From CAZYQW01 sp964649825 (GTDB taxonomy: Bacteria; Planctomycetota; B15-G4; JADJEK01), in contig CAZYQW010000094.1 of NCBI GenBank assembly GCA_964649825.1, forward strand, positions 62,001 to 126,000: a DNA stretch of 64,000 bases, written 5' to 3'. Position numbers and translations under genes: made by a program. Shown one piece after another: positions 45,611 to 55,700 of this stretch. A model generated the notes under the pieces. That model was given only the letters and a program-made list of their open reading frames with translations, made no database searches and was not told the origin of the DNA. The stretch's first letter is position 1. Each line of letters begins with the position of its first letter.

Positions 45611-48600
45611 ATGTCGACCGGAACGATCCTCACCCTCACCCTGATGGCTTTGCTCGCGGCGTGCTCGGACGGGGGACGCTCACCGTCCGGCGAAGCGACT
45701 CGCCCCGCGCTCGTGATCCTGAGCCCGGCCGACGGTACGGCCGCGGCGTTCGCACCACGGTTCCGGGACATCGGCGCGAAGGTCGGGCTGCGGGTGGAGA
45801 CGGCGCGGGACGCGAAGTCGCGGCTGGACCAAACGCCGCTCCTGGACCGAGTCGTCGCCCTGCTGGAGTCGCCGGAGTCGTTCGACGCGGAGGATCGCGC
45901 CGCCTTCACGCGGTTCGTCCAGCGCGGCGGCGCCGTGCTGCTGCTCCATGACGCGCTGAGGGCCCCTTCCGACTGGCCGTGGTATCGACGCCTGGTCGGG
46001 GGCGAGGTGGGCGGAGAGCCGGAGCGGAGCGAGGGCGGCCGCCTCGTGCGCGTCGCGGACGAGCACGTCCTGGAGGAAACGTGGACGGATCGCGCGTTCT
46101 CGGTCTCCAACCTCTCCCGGCGCGTGGACGTCGTCATCCGGCTTCGCGACGCGGCCGGCGAGCACGATCGACCGTGGCTGTGGCGACAGACGTACGATGG
46201 CGGCCGCGTCGCGGTCTTCGCCGGGCTCGGCGACCCGGCCGGCATGGAGGCCGCTGCCGCGGTCGAGGTGCTCGGCGAGGAGCTCTCCTGGCTTGCGTCG
46301 GGCCCGCCGCCCGCGCCGGATCGCTACCTCCCATCCGACGACTACTTCGAGGTCGAGACCCTCGTCGACGGCCTGAACGATCCGATCGAGTGCGCGATCG
46401 ACGGCGAGGGGAACGTCTTCATCCTCGAGCGGAAGGGCGCGGTGAAACGTTGGGACTCGAAGGCGAACCGCGTCGAGGTGATCCACCAGCTCGCGGTCGC
46501 GAGCCGCAACGAGGCGGGCGATCATTCCCTCGAGTGCGGCGGGCTCGGGATCGCGCTCGATCCCGGCTTCGCCGAGAACGGCCACGTGTTCATCTACCAT
46601 TCGCCGGTCGAGCCGAGCGTGAACCGCTTGTCGCGCTTCCGGTTCGACGACCGAGGCCTCATCGACGAGGTCCCGCTCTTCGACGTCGCGACCGATCGCG
46701 CGGGCACGACGTGCCACGAGGGCGGGTCGGTCCAGTTCGGCCCGGGCGGGCTGCTCTTCGTATCGACCGGCGACAACACGAACCCGTTCGAGTCGGACGG
46801 CTACGCGCCGATCGACGAACGCGAGGAGCGAGCGGCGTTCGACGCGCAGCGGAGCGCGGGGAACTCGAACGACCTGCGCGGGTCGATCCTCCGCGTGCGC
46901 CCGCGACCGGACGGCGGCTACGACGTCCCCGACGGCAACCTCTGGGCCAGCGGCACCGCGGGAGCGCGCCCCGAGATCTTCATCAAGGGCTGCCGCAACC
47001 CGTACCGGATCTCCATCGATCCGGTGACCGGCACCGTCTACTGGGGCGACGTCGGGCCCGACGCCGGCGACGACGACGAGCACGGGAACCCGATGGGGTA
47101 CGACGAGCTGAACCAGGCGCGGGCGGCCGGGTACTTCGGTTGGCCGTACTTTCGCGGCGGGAGGCCGTATCGCGATCGCGACTTCGAGACGGGCTCGTTC
47201 GGCGCGAGCTTCGCCGAGCGGCTCGAGAACGACTCGCCGCGGAACACCGGTCTGCGCGGGCTCCCTCCGGCCGTCGATCCCCTGTTCGCGTTTCCGTACG
47301 CGTCGAGCCCGATCGTCCCCGAGCTCGGCGACGGCGGGCGCAACGCGATGGCCGGGCCGGTCTGCCGCCGGGGCGTGAACACCGGCGATCTGCCCCCCTA
47401 CTTCGATCGCGTCCTCTTCTACTACGACTGGTCGCGCGCGCACCTCTTCGTCGTCGTCCTCGATCCGGCGGAGCGGTTCGTGACGATGCACCGCTTCCTG
47501 CGTGCGCAGACGTTCAAGCATCCGATCGACTTCGAGCTCGGCGGCGACGGCGCGCTCTACCTGCTGGAGTACGGCAGTACGTGGTGGGACAACGGCGACG
47601 GGCGCCTGCGCCGGGTCCGCTTCGGCGGATTCGATCGGCGCCCCCGCGCGAGCTTCGAGGCGTCGCGTCTCGACGGCGCGGTCCCGCTCGAGGTGACGTT
47701 CGACGCCGCGGACTCGTTCGACCCGGAGGGCAGGGCGCTGCGCCACCAGTGGTACTTCGGTGACGGGTCGACGTCGAGCGATCCGGCGCCGGCTCACACG
47801 TACCGGACGCGGGGCGTCTACATCGTCGAGCTCGAGGTGACCGACGCGGGCGGAAAGGTCGACGTGGCGACGGCGACCGTCGTGGCCGGCAACACGGCGC
47901 CGTCCGTGCGGCTGATCGTCGGCGCCGCGCCCGCTTCCGCGGCGATCGAGCCGTCGTTCGAATGGGGCGGCTCGCTCACGTACCAGGTCGACGTCGTCGA
48001 CCCCGAGGACGGCGAGCCGCAGTCGGGGCGAGTGACGGTCGAGGACTCCGAAGCCGCGTCGCCGCTCCGCGTCGTCGCCGAGTACCTCCCGCGCGGCGTT
48101 CCCGCCGAGCCCGACGCGAGCGAGCCGGTCGAGGACCCACTGCTCCCCGGCATGAACCACCGGCTCCTCGGCACGCCGCTGCTCCGTTCGTCGCGCTGCG
48201 TCGCGTGCCACCACCCGCGGCTGCCGTCGGTCGGGCCGTCGTTCCAGCGGATCGCCGAGAGCTACGCGGAAGAGGACGCGCGGGCCACCCGGGCGCGGCT
48301 GACGGAGAGGGTCAAGAACGGGGGCACGGGCCGGTACGGCAACGTCCCGATGCCTCCGCAGCGTCACGTCGGCGACGCCGAGATCATGAACATGATCGAC
48401 GCGATCCTCGCTCAGGGAGGGGCGCACGACCCGCGGCTCCGCGGGGCGAACGGTCGGATCGAGATGCCGCCGTTGCCCGACGACGTGCGCGACGCGTTCG
48501 GCGTCCTCGTGCTCCATGCCACCTACGCCGACCGCGGCGACAAGGACCTCCCGTCCTTGACCGGGCGATCGAAGGCGGTCGTCGTTCCCGCGCCGCCGGT

Positions 48601-49015
48601 CGTGGTGGTGGTCGACGCGACGCACGGCGCGGCGAGCAACGCCGAGGCGATCGCCGCGCGCCTGATCGGCGACGGAGCGGACAAGGACTCGGACTGCGTC
48701 GGCAACTGGGACGACGTCGCGACTCGGCTCGTCTGGACGATCGATGTCACGGGCACCGCGAGCTTCCGGGTGTCGCTGTTGGTGTCGGCGACGCCCACGG
48801 AGGACGGGTCGACGTTCCGTGTCACGAGCGCGGCGCAGACGCTCGACGGGACGATCGTGGCGACCGCGCCGGACGGGTTCGAGCCGATCGAGTTGGGGGT
48901 GCTCGATTTCAGCGCGGCGGGCCGCCATGACGTTACGCTCGCGCCCAAGACGTTCGCGCGGGATCGCTTCGCGCGCGTGGCGGGCCTGCGCTTCGTGGCG
49001 GAGCCGCTTCGCTGA
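45611..49015 (+). CDS. ThuA-like / PQQ sugar dehydrogenase / PKD / cytochrome c fusion lipoprotein
   Basis: An 1134-residue protein. The signal peptide ends in a lipobox (MALLAAC, Cys18). Domains in order are a ThuA-like Rossmann domain (about 28-236, with GGAVLLLHDALRAPSDWPWYR), and a glucose/sorbosone dehydrogenase-type propeller (about 246-673, DGLNDPIECAIDGEGNVFI, GCRNPYRISIDPVTG, YYDWSRAHLFVV). Then come a PKD domain (about 676-758, HQWYFGDGSTSSDPAPAHTY), an Ig-like part, and a cytochrome c (CVACH at Cys863-His867, likely axial Met914 in VPMPPQ). A C-terminal beta region of about 195 residues follows. Such fusions oxidise sugars at the cell surface and pass electrons to cytochromes; this substrate is unknown. 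Confidence 0.85.
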   Translation: MSTGTILTLTLMALLAACSDGGRSPSGEATRPALVILSPADGTAAAFAPRFRDIGAKVGLRVETARDAKSRLDQTPLLDRVVALLESPESFDAEDRAAFTRFVQRGGAVLLLHDALRAPSDWPWYRRLVGGEVGGEPERSEGGRLVRVADEHVLEETWTDRAFSVSNLSRRVDVVIRLRDAAGEHDRPWLWRQTYDGGRVAVFAGLGDPAGMEAAAAVEVLGEELSWLASGPPPAPDRYLPSDDYFEVETLVDGLNDPIECAIDGEGNVFILERKGAVKRWDSKANRVEVIHQLAVASRNEAGDHSLECGGLGIALDPGFAENGHVFIYHSPVEPSVNRLSRFRFDDRGLIDEVPLFDVATDRAGTTCHEGGSVQFGPGGLLFVSTGDNTNPFESDGYAPIDEREERAAFDAQRSAGNSNDLRGSILRVRPRPDGGYDVPDGNLWASGTAGARPEIFIKGCRNPYRISIDPVTGTVYWGDVGPDAGDDDEHGNPMGYDELNQARAAGYFGWPYFRGGRPYRDRDFETGSFGASFAERLENDSPRNTGLRGLPPAVDPLFAFPYASSPIVPELGDGGRNAMAGPVCRRGVNTGDLPPYFDRVLFYYDWSRAHLFVVVLDPAERFVTMHRFLRAQTFKHPIDFELGGDGALYLLEYGSTWWDNGDGRLRRVRFGGFDRRPRASFEASRLDGAVPLEVTFDAADSFDPEGRALRHQWYFGDGSTSSDPAPAHTYRTRGVYIVELEVTDAGGKVDVATATVVAGNTAPSVRLIVGAAPASAAIEPSFEWGGSLTYQVDVVDPEDGEPQSGRVTVEDSEAASPLRVVAEYLPRGVPAEPDASEPVEDPLLPGMNHRLLGTPLLRSSRCVACHHPRLPSVGPSFQRIAESYAEEDARATRARLTERVKNGGTGRYGNVPMPPQRHVGDAEIMNMIDAILAQGGAHDPRLRGANGRIEMPPLPDDVRDAFGVLVLHATYADRGDKDLPSLTGRSKAVVVPAPPVVVVVDATHGAASNAEAIAARLIGDGADKDSDCVGNWDDVATRLVWTIDVTGTASFRVSLLVSATPTEDGSTFRVTSAAQTLDGTIVATAPDGFEPIELGVLDFSAAGRHDVTLAPKTFARDRFARVAGLRFVAEPLR

Positions 49016-49028
49016 GGCGGAGCCGCCG

Positions 49029-49961
49029 TCAGCGGCCGGCCCGGACGCGGTGCGTCGTCGGATCGAGCGCGTCTCGGACGCCGTCGCCGAGCAGGCTGAA
49101 ACAGAGCAGGAGCAGCGCGAGCGCCCCGCCCGGGAAGACGACCATCCACCAGGTCAGGTGCACGGCGGTGATCGCATCGACTCCCTCCGCGGCGAGCAGG
49201 CCGAGCGACACGCCCGGCGCCTCGATGCCGAGGCCGAGGAACGAGAGGAACGACTCGTAGAGGATCACCGCAGGGATCGTCATCGTGAGCGCGACGACGA
49301 CGACCCCAAAGGTGTTCGGCAGCACGTGACGAACGAGGATCCGCGGGGCGGCGAAGCCGAGCGCTCGCGCCGCCTCGACGTACGGGAGGGAGCGGACGCG
49401 GAGCACCTCGTTCCGAACGAGCCGCGCCATCGTGAGCCAGGTGGTCGCCCCGACCGCGACGTAGAGGACGGTCTCGCGCGTGATTCCGTGCGCGCGCAGC
49501 GCCGGCTCATGGTCGCGGAGCACCGCGAGCAGGAAGATGACGAGGCAGATGAACGGGATCCCGTAGAGGGTGTCGACGAGGCGCATGAGGAGGGCGTCGA
49601 CGACGCGCCCGGAGAACCCTGCGACCGCGCCGACGAGGACGCCGATGACCAGCGACACGAACGTCGCGAGTAGGCCGACGAAGAGCGACGAGCGGATCCC
49701 GAACAGCGTGCGGGCGAACAGGTCGCGTCCGAGGCCGTCGGTGCCGAACCAGTGGCTCACGCTCGGTCCGAGGAGCTGGCGCGGCAGCGATGCATGGGTC
49801 GGATCCTGGATCGGGAGCAGCGGGGCGGCGGCGGCGAGCCCGAGCAGCACGGCGAGCATCCAGAGCGAGACCCGCGCGCCGCGGTGATCGAGCGCCGCCC
49901 GTCCACGCATCGGTCGTCGCAGCGGGGTCTGCCGCGGCCGATGCGTCGGGTCCTGGATCAT
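49029..49961 (-). CDS. Peptide ABC transporter permease, OppC/DppC type (system 2)
   Basis: A 310-residue permease of normal family length. It has TM1 VSLWMLAVLLGLAAAAPLL, the DppC signature HWFGTDGLGRDLFARTLFGIRSSLF, the cytoplasmic ATPase-contact loop SLPYVEAARALGFAAPRILVRHVLPN and the end GDGVRDALDPTTH. Unlike the system 1 permeases it has no insertion. Its ATG overlaps the stop of the OppB-type gene (ATGA). It is the last gene of a minus-strand operon that has no ATPase. Confidence 0.9.
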   Translation of the reverse strand: MIQDPTHRPRQTPLRRPMRGRAALDHRGARVSLWMLAVLLGLAAAAPLLPIQDPTHASLPRQLLGPSVSHWFGTDGLGRDLFARTLFGIRSSLFVGLLATFVSLVIGVLVGAVAGFSGRVVDALLMRLVDTLYGIPFICLVIFLLAVLRDHEPALRAHGITRETVLYVAVGATTWLTMARLVRNEVLRVRSLPYVEAARALGFAAPRILVRHVLPNTFGVVVVALTMTIPAVILYESFLSFLGLGIEAPGVSLGLLAAEGVDAITAVHLTWWMVVFPGGALALLLLCFSLLGDGVRDALDPTTHRVRAGR

Positions 49962-50881
49962 GCGGCGCGCTCCACCCGAGGGTCGATCAAGTGGAGCGAC
50001 ACGTCGACGACCGCGTTCAATCCCGCGACGAGGGCGAAGTAGAGCAGCAGCGCCCCCGTCGCGAGCGTGTAGTCGCGGTTCATGACGCTTGCGACAAAGA
50101 AAGACCCCATCCCGGGGATGGCGAAGACGCGCTCGATCACGAGCGACCCGGTGAGGACGGCGGCGGCGGCGGGGCCGAGCCAGGTGACGACCGGCATCAG
50201 CCCCGCGCGCAGCGCGTGGCGCACGAGGACGACGCGCGGCGAGAGACCCTTCGCACGGGCCGTCCGGACGAACGGGCTGCCGAGCGCCTCGAGCACTCCG
50301 GTGCGGGTAAGGCGCGCGACGGCGGCGGCGATCGGCGCCCCGAGCGCGAACGCGGGGAGCACCAGGTGAGCGAGCGAGTCGAATCCGGCCACGGGAAAGA
50401 CAGGCAGGAGGAAGCAGAGCAGCAGGACGAGGAGCGTCGCGAGAACGAAGTTCGGGATCGCCAGACCGAGTGCGAACAGCGCGGAGAGCGCGAGGTCGAC
50501 GCGGCGGCCGCGCCGGGCGGCAGCCAGCGTCCCCGCGGGGACGCCGAGCAGGATCGCGACGAGCAGCGCGGCCGCGCCGAGCGCCGCCGAGCGCGGGAAC
50601 GTCTCGGCGAGGATCTCGTTCACCGTCTGGTCGCGATAGGAGAACGACGGCCCGAGGTCGAGCTCGAGGAACACGTCCGACAGGTAGTCGACGTACTGTC
50701 GATGGAGCGGCTGGTCGAGTCGGAACTTCGCTTCGATGTTCGCGCGGATCGCGTCCGGCAGCTTGCGATCGCTGTCGAACGGCCCGCCGGGAGCGAGGCG
50801 CATCAAGAAGAACGCGCCGGTGAAGACCAGCACCAGCAGGAACAGCAAGGCTCCGACCTTTCTGGCGAGCAGCAGGATCAT
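49958..50881 (-). CDS. Peptide ABC transporter permease, OppB/DppB type (system 2)
   Basis: A 307-residue permease of normal length. It begins MILLLARKVGALLFLLVLVF and has LGPSFSYRDQTVNEILAETFPRS (read in parts), the ATPase-contact loop SPFVRTARAKGLSPRVVLVRHALRAG, VFAIPGMGSFFVASVMNRDY and the DPRVE end. The ATG at 50881 overlaps the binding-protein stop and its own stop overlaps the next permease, so all three are coupled. Confidence 0.92.
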   Translation of the reverse strand: MILLLARKVGALLFLLVLVFTGAFFLMRLAPGGPFDSDRKLPDAIRANIEAKFRLDQPLHRQYVDYLSDVFLELDLGPSFSYRDQTVNEILAETFPRSAALGAAALLVAILLGVPAGTLAAARRGRRVDLALSALFALGLAIPNFVLATLLVLLLCFLLPVFPVAGFDSLAHLVLPAFALGAPIAAAVARLTRTGVLEALGSPFVRTARAKGLSPRVVLVRHALRAGLMPVVTWLGPAAAAVLTGSLVIERVFAIPGMGSFFVASVMNRDYTLATGALLLYFALVAGLNAVVDVSLHLIDPRVERAA

Positions 50882-52461
50882 CGTCGTCGCAGCCGGTCGA
50901 GGGGATGCAGGTCGAGGAGGTTCGACGAGAACCCGACGACGTCGGGCGCGATGAGGTTCGGCTGCCCTCGATACGTGATGAGCGCGATCGGCCCCTCCGC
51001 GAGCAGGAGCGCCTCGGCCTCGCGCAACCGCTCGGCTCTCGCGCCCGGCGTCGTCAGCGTCGCGGCGGCGGCGAGGAGCTCGTCGTACGCCGCGCTCGAC
51101 CAGCCGGTGCGATTCGCGCTGGCGCCGGTCTGGAAGCAATCGAGGAACGTCGTGGGATCGAGGTAGTCGCCGAACCAGTTCGTGAGGCAGACTTCGTACC
51201 GCAGGCTCCGCTGCGAATCGAGGAACACCTTGAACTCCTGCGGGGACGGCCGCACCCGGATCGAAAGCGCTTCGGCGAGGCGCGCGGCGATGGCCTCGGC
51301 CAGCGCGCGGGCCGACTCGTCGGCCGCGTGGAGGAGCTCGATCTCGGGGAACCCGCGGCCGCCGGGGAAGCCGGCCTCCATCAGCAGCGCGCGCCCGGCC
51401 GCCGCGTCCTCCGGGGCCGCCTCCGCCGGGGTGTAGCCCGGCAGGGACGGTGGCACCAACGATCGGGCGGGCGCGTCCCCGCGCCGCAGCACGTAGCGGC
51501 AGAGCGCCGCGCGATCGAGGGCCCGATCGATGGCGCGGCGGACGCGGACGTCCGCGAACGGCGGGCGCGTGACGTTGAACCGCAGGAAGTTGGTGGCGAG
51601 GGCGGTGCCCAGGTGCAGGTCCTCGCGACCCAGGAGGTGGGGGACGGCGGCCGCCGGGATCCCGTTGACCCAGTCGACGGCGCCGGTGAGGTAGAGGTTG
51701 AGCGCGGTGGCGGACGACTCGACGGTGCGCGCGTCGATCACCTCGAACGCGACGTCATCGGCGCGCCAGTACGCGACGTTCTTGACCAGTCGAATCCGGT
51801 CGCGGACGCGCCGCAGCTCGACTCGATACGCTCCATTGGAGACCACCTCCTCGAGGGCGGCCCAGCGATCGCCGTGGCGCTCGATCAGGTCACGACGGAG
51901 CGGCATCGTGCTGAAGTGCGCGGCGAGCGACGGCAGGTACGGACACGCTTCGCGCACGCGGACGACGAAGGTCCGCGGATCAGGCGCCGAGATGCCGAGC
52001 GCGGCGCCGGGGTCGCCGCGCGAGAACGTCTCGCCGCCTTCGATCACCCAGAGCAGGAACGCGTTGGCGGCGCCGGTCCGAGGATCGAGGAGCCGCCGCC
52101 ACGCGTAGAGGAAGTCGTGAGCGGTGACCGGTGCACCATCCGACCACTTCGCGTCTGCTCGGATCCGGAACGTGTACGTCCGTCCATCGTTCGACACCGT
52201 CCACCCCTCGGCCGCGGCCGGCTCCGGCTCGAGCGTCCGCGGGTCGAGGCGGGTCAACCCCTCGAACAGGGCGAGGACGATCCAGCCGTCCGAGATCGAC
52301 GTCGCGAGGGCGGGGTCGATCGTGGCGTTCTCCTTCGGGAGGACGAAGGAGAAATCGGCCGGCGGAAGGGGCGTCGGCCGGCCCCACAGGAACGTGATGA
52401 GCGGGAGGCCGAGCAGGATCGTCGCCGCGATCCCGCCCCGCGCTCCCGAGGAGATCGGCAT
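50878..52461 (-). CDS. Oligopeptide-binding protein, SBP family 5 (system 2)
   Basis: A 527-residue OppA-type protein with an N-terminal hydrophobic segment (IAATILLGLPLITFLWG). Matches are ENATIDPALATSISDGWIV, LFEGLTRLDPRTLEPEPAAA, WSDGAPVTAHDFLYAWRRLLDP, NVTRPPFADVRVRRAIDRALDR and NWFGDYLDPTTFLDCF, all typical of E. coli-like OppA. The ATG 52461 is preceded by GGAGG at some distance (11 bases); the frame is open further upstream but without a family-like sequence. It heads the system 2 operon. A 283-base region without a visible gene separates it from the divergent kinase operon. Confidence 0.9.
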   Translation of the reverse strand: MPISSGARGGIAATILLGLPLITFLWGRPTPLPPADFSFVLPKENATIDPALATSISDGWIVLALFEGLTRLDPRTLEPEPAAAEGWTVSNDGRTYTFRIRADAKWSDGAPVTAHDFLYAWRRLLDPRTGAANAFLLWVIEGGETFSRGDPGAALGISAPDPRTFVVRVREACPYLPSLAAHFSTMPLRRDLIERHGDRWAALEEVVSNGAYRVELRRVRDRIRLVKNVAYWRADDVAFEVIDARTVESSATALNLYLTGAVDWVNGIPAAAVPHLLGREDLHLGTALATNFLRFNVTRPPFADVRVRRAIDRALDRAALCRYVLRRGDAPARSLVPPSLPGYTPAEAAPEDAAAGRALLMEAGFPGGRGFPEIELLHAADESARALAEAIAARLAEALSIRVRPSPQEFKVFLDSQRSLRYEVCLTNWFGDYLDPTTFLDCFQTGASANRTGWSSAAYDELLAAAATLTTPGARAERLREAEALLLAEGPIALITYRGQPNLIAPDVVGFSSNLLDLHPLDRLRRR

Positions 52462-52744
52462 CGAGTCGTTCGCCTCCGGAGAAGGGAGCCGAGGATAGCG
52501 GGTGCGGAAGCGATCCGAAGGGATCGACACCGCGGCCGCGAACAAGGTTCAGTCGGAGGCCGACATCGTCCGAAAGGGAGGATGGACGGGACGTGGGCCG
52601 CGCATTCGGACGGAGTGATGCATGGTTGAAACGCCAGTGCCAGCCTCGGTCCAGGCCGGGCCCTGCCACGGAAGCGGAGGTGGCGGGCGATCCTATGATC
52701 CCGAATCGCTTTGGACTGGCGCCGGGTGCCGAGGGAACTGACAG

Positions 52745-55700
52745 GTGGTCAAGACCGTTCAGCGGGATGGGATGTTCGAGGGGATCTTCCGAACGGCCCT
52801 CGACGCAATCATCACGATCGATGAGGCCGGGCTCATCGAGAGCTTCAACCCCGCGGCGGAACGTCTGTTCGGATACCGGCCCGAAGAGGTCGTCGGCCGG
52901 AACGTCAACGTCCTCATGCCGTCGCCGTTTCACGACGAGCATGATGGCTATCTCTCGGCGTACCGGGCCACCGGCGAGCGCAAGATCATCGGGCGGGGCC
53001 GGGAGGTGGTGGCGCTCCGCAAGGATGGAGCGCAGGTGCCGATCCACCTGTCGATCAGCGAGGCGACCAGCGGCAACCGCCGGAGGTTCATTGGCTTCGC
53101 GCGCGACATCTCCGAGCTGAGCCAGGCTCGTGCCGGCGTCGACGAGGCCCGCCGCCGGGCGGCGGCGGTCCTGGACACGGCGGCGGACGGCATCATCACC
53201 ATCGACGTTCGCGGAGTGATCCAATCGTTCAACGTGGCGGCGGAGCGGCTCTTCGGACATCGAGCCGCCGACGTGATCGGTCGGAACGTCTCCATGTTGA
53301 CGCCGGAGCCGATTCGATCCGAGCACGACGAGTACATCGCTCGTTACCTGCGCACGGGTGAGCGCAAGGTGATCGGCCTCGGCCGCGAAGTGGAGGCGAT
53401 GCGAAGCGACGGAACCCGGTTTCCCGCGCTCCTGTCCATCAGCCACTTCCGGATCGGCAGCGAGTCGTTCTTCACGGGCTTCCTCCGCGACATCACGCTG
53501 ATCAAGGAGCGCGAGGCGGAGCGCGACGCCGCGAACGAGAAGCTCGCGCGCAGCAACACGATCTCGGAGCAACAGCTCGAGCTGGCCCGAATCGGCCGTG
53601 GCTACGCCGACGTCGCCGCGCTGTGCGACGCCCTGTTGTCGCAGCTCGTCGTCCAGACGAGGGCGGAGTCGGGCGTCTTCTATTCCGCGAGCTACCATTC
53701 GGCCCACGAGTCGTCGCTCTCCGTCATCGCGGGCCACGCCTATCCGCGCGACCGGATGCCGGGTGTCTCCGTCGCGGCCGGAGAGGGGCTCGTCGGACAG
53801 GTCGCCCGGGACCAGAAACCCCGATACGTGACCTGTGGTCCGGAGGAGTACGCGGTCGAGAGCTCGTTCGGCGCCTGGACGCCCCGCGGCCTGGCGGTCG
53901 TCCCCCTCGTCTATGGCGCCCGTCTCATTGGTGTCGTCGAGCTTGCGTTCAGTCAGGAGCTGGATGACGTCGTCCGTTCGTACCTCGACGACGTCGGAGA
54001 GACGCTCGCGGCGATCGTCGGTGCGGCGAAGGACCAGGTCCGTATCCAGGAGCTCCTCCAGGAGTTCCAGTCCCGCGAGGAGGAGCTGCGCGCCGCGAAT
54101 CACGTGCTCGACCAGCGAGCGCAGGAGCTGCAGGCGCAGCAGGAGGAGCTCGAGGCGTCCAACGAGCAGCTCGAGGAACAGCAGGAGCGGCTACGGACCC
54201 TGAACACCGACCTGAAGGTGTCGCGCGACGAGGTCGAGCGCAAGGCTCGTGAGCTGGACGCCTCGAGTCGCTACAAGTCGCAGTTCCTCGCCAACATGTC
54301 GCACGAGCTGCGGACACCGCTCAACAGCATCATGGTGCTGTCGAAGGTTCTGCAGGAGAACATCGAGGGGAACCTCACCGAGGATCAGGTCGAGTCCACG
54401 AGGATGATCTCGAACTCGGGTTCCGACCTGCTCGCCCTGATCAACGACATCCTGGACCTCTCGAAGATCGAGGCCGGGAAGCTCCAACTCGATGTCGTCG
54501 ACTTCGCGATCACGGATCTCGTGCGTGACCTCGATCGCACCATCCGGCCGCTCATGGCGGCCAAGGGGCTCAAGTTCGAAGTCAGGTTGGCCGAGTCGGC
54601 CCCGCGGTCCATTCGAAGCGATCGAATGAGGCTCCAGCAGATCCTCCGCAACTTGCTGTCGAACGCGCACAAGTTCACGATGGTCGGCTCGGTCACGCTG
54701 GTGATCGAGAGCGTCCCGGCAACCAGCGAAGCCGGCATCCCGGCCGCTCCGTCATCGCCATCCTCTCCAGCGACCCCGAACTTGGTGGCGTTCCGGGTCC
54801 GAGACACGGGAATCGGGATCAAGCCCGGCGATCACGAGCTCGTGTTCCAGGCGTTTCGCCAGGTCGACGGCACGCTGAGCCGGAAGTTCGGCGGCACGGG
54901 GCTCGGGCTGTCGATCTCCGTCGACCTTGCGCGAGCGCTCGGCGGGCAGATTCGCCTCGAGAGCGAGCTCGGGAAGGGAAGCGAGTTCACGCTGCTCCTC
55001 CCGGCGACCTTGGCGATCGGAAACTCGCGGCAAGGTGCTCCTGGCTCGCTGGCCGGCGCGACGCGTTCGGGCGAGACGAGCGAACCGTCGGCAAGTCCCT
55101 CGGCCAACGACGATCGGAGCGCGCTCCGCCCGGGCGATCGGACGGTTCTCTTCATCGAGGACGACGCGTCGTTCGCGGCGGCGTTGATCAAGCTCGGCCG
55201 CTCGATGGGGCTCAAGTGCATGGTCGCCGAGAACGGTGAAACCGGCTTGGAGCTCGCCGGGCAGTATCGCCCTCACGGCATCGTGCTCGACCTGCACCTC
55301 CCTGGAATCGACGGCCGAGAAGTCCTGCGCCGCCTGAAGGGAAGCCCGCCGACCCGGAGCATCCCGGTCCACGTCGTGTCCGCGGTCGATGGCGCGGACC
55401 GGATCTGCGCCCACGACGCAGTGACCTTCCTGCAGAAGCCCGTGACGGCGGATCGCCTGCGCGGATTGCTCGCGAGCATCCTGGAGCAAGGGGGTCCGAC
55501 CCGCTCCCTCCCCATCCTCGTCGTCGAGGACTTCGAGGCGGAGCGCGTCGCCCTGCGGCGGCTGCTGGAACCGCTCGGAGTCCCGATCCGGACCTGCGCG
55601 TCGCCCGCGGAGGCGCTGGAGCTCGTCGCGTCCGTCCGGTTCTCGTGCGTGATCCTGGATCTCGTGCTCACGACGGGTTCGGGCCAACAGTTCCTGGAGC

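Noticed and set aside
43105..46245. 1046-codon open frame on the minus strand
   Set aside because: It is antisense to the HEXXH protease and the dehydrogenase, reads as Arg/Ala/Asp-rich low-complexity text with no domain, and arises from high GC at third positions.
45680..48928. 1082-codon open frame on the minus strand
   Set aside because: It is a shadow of the sugar dehydrogenase fusion, whose domains and lipobox are clear on the plus strand.
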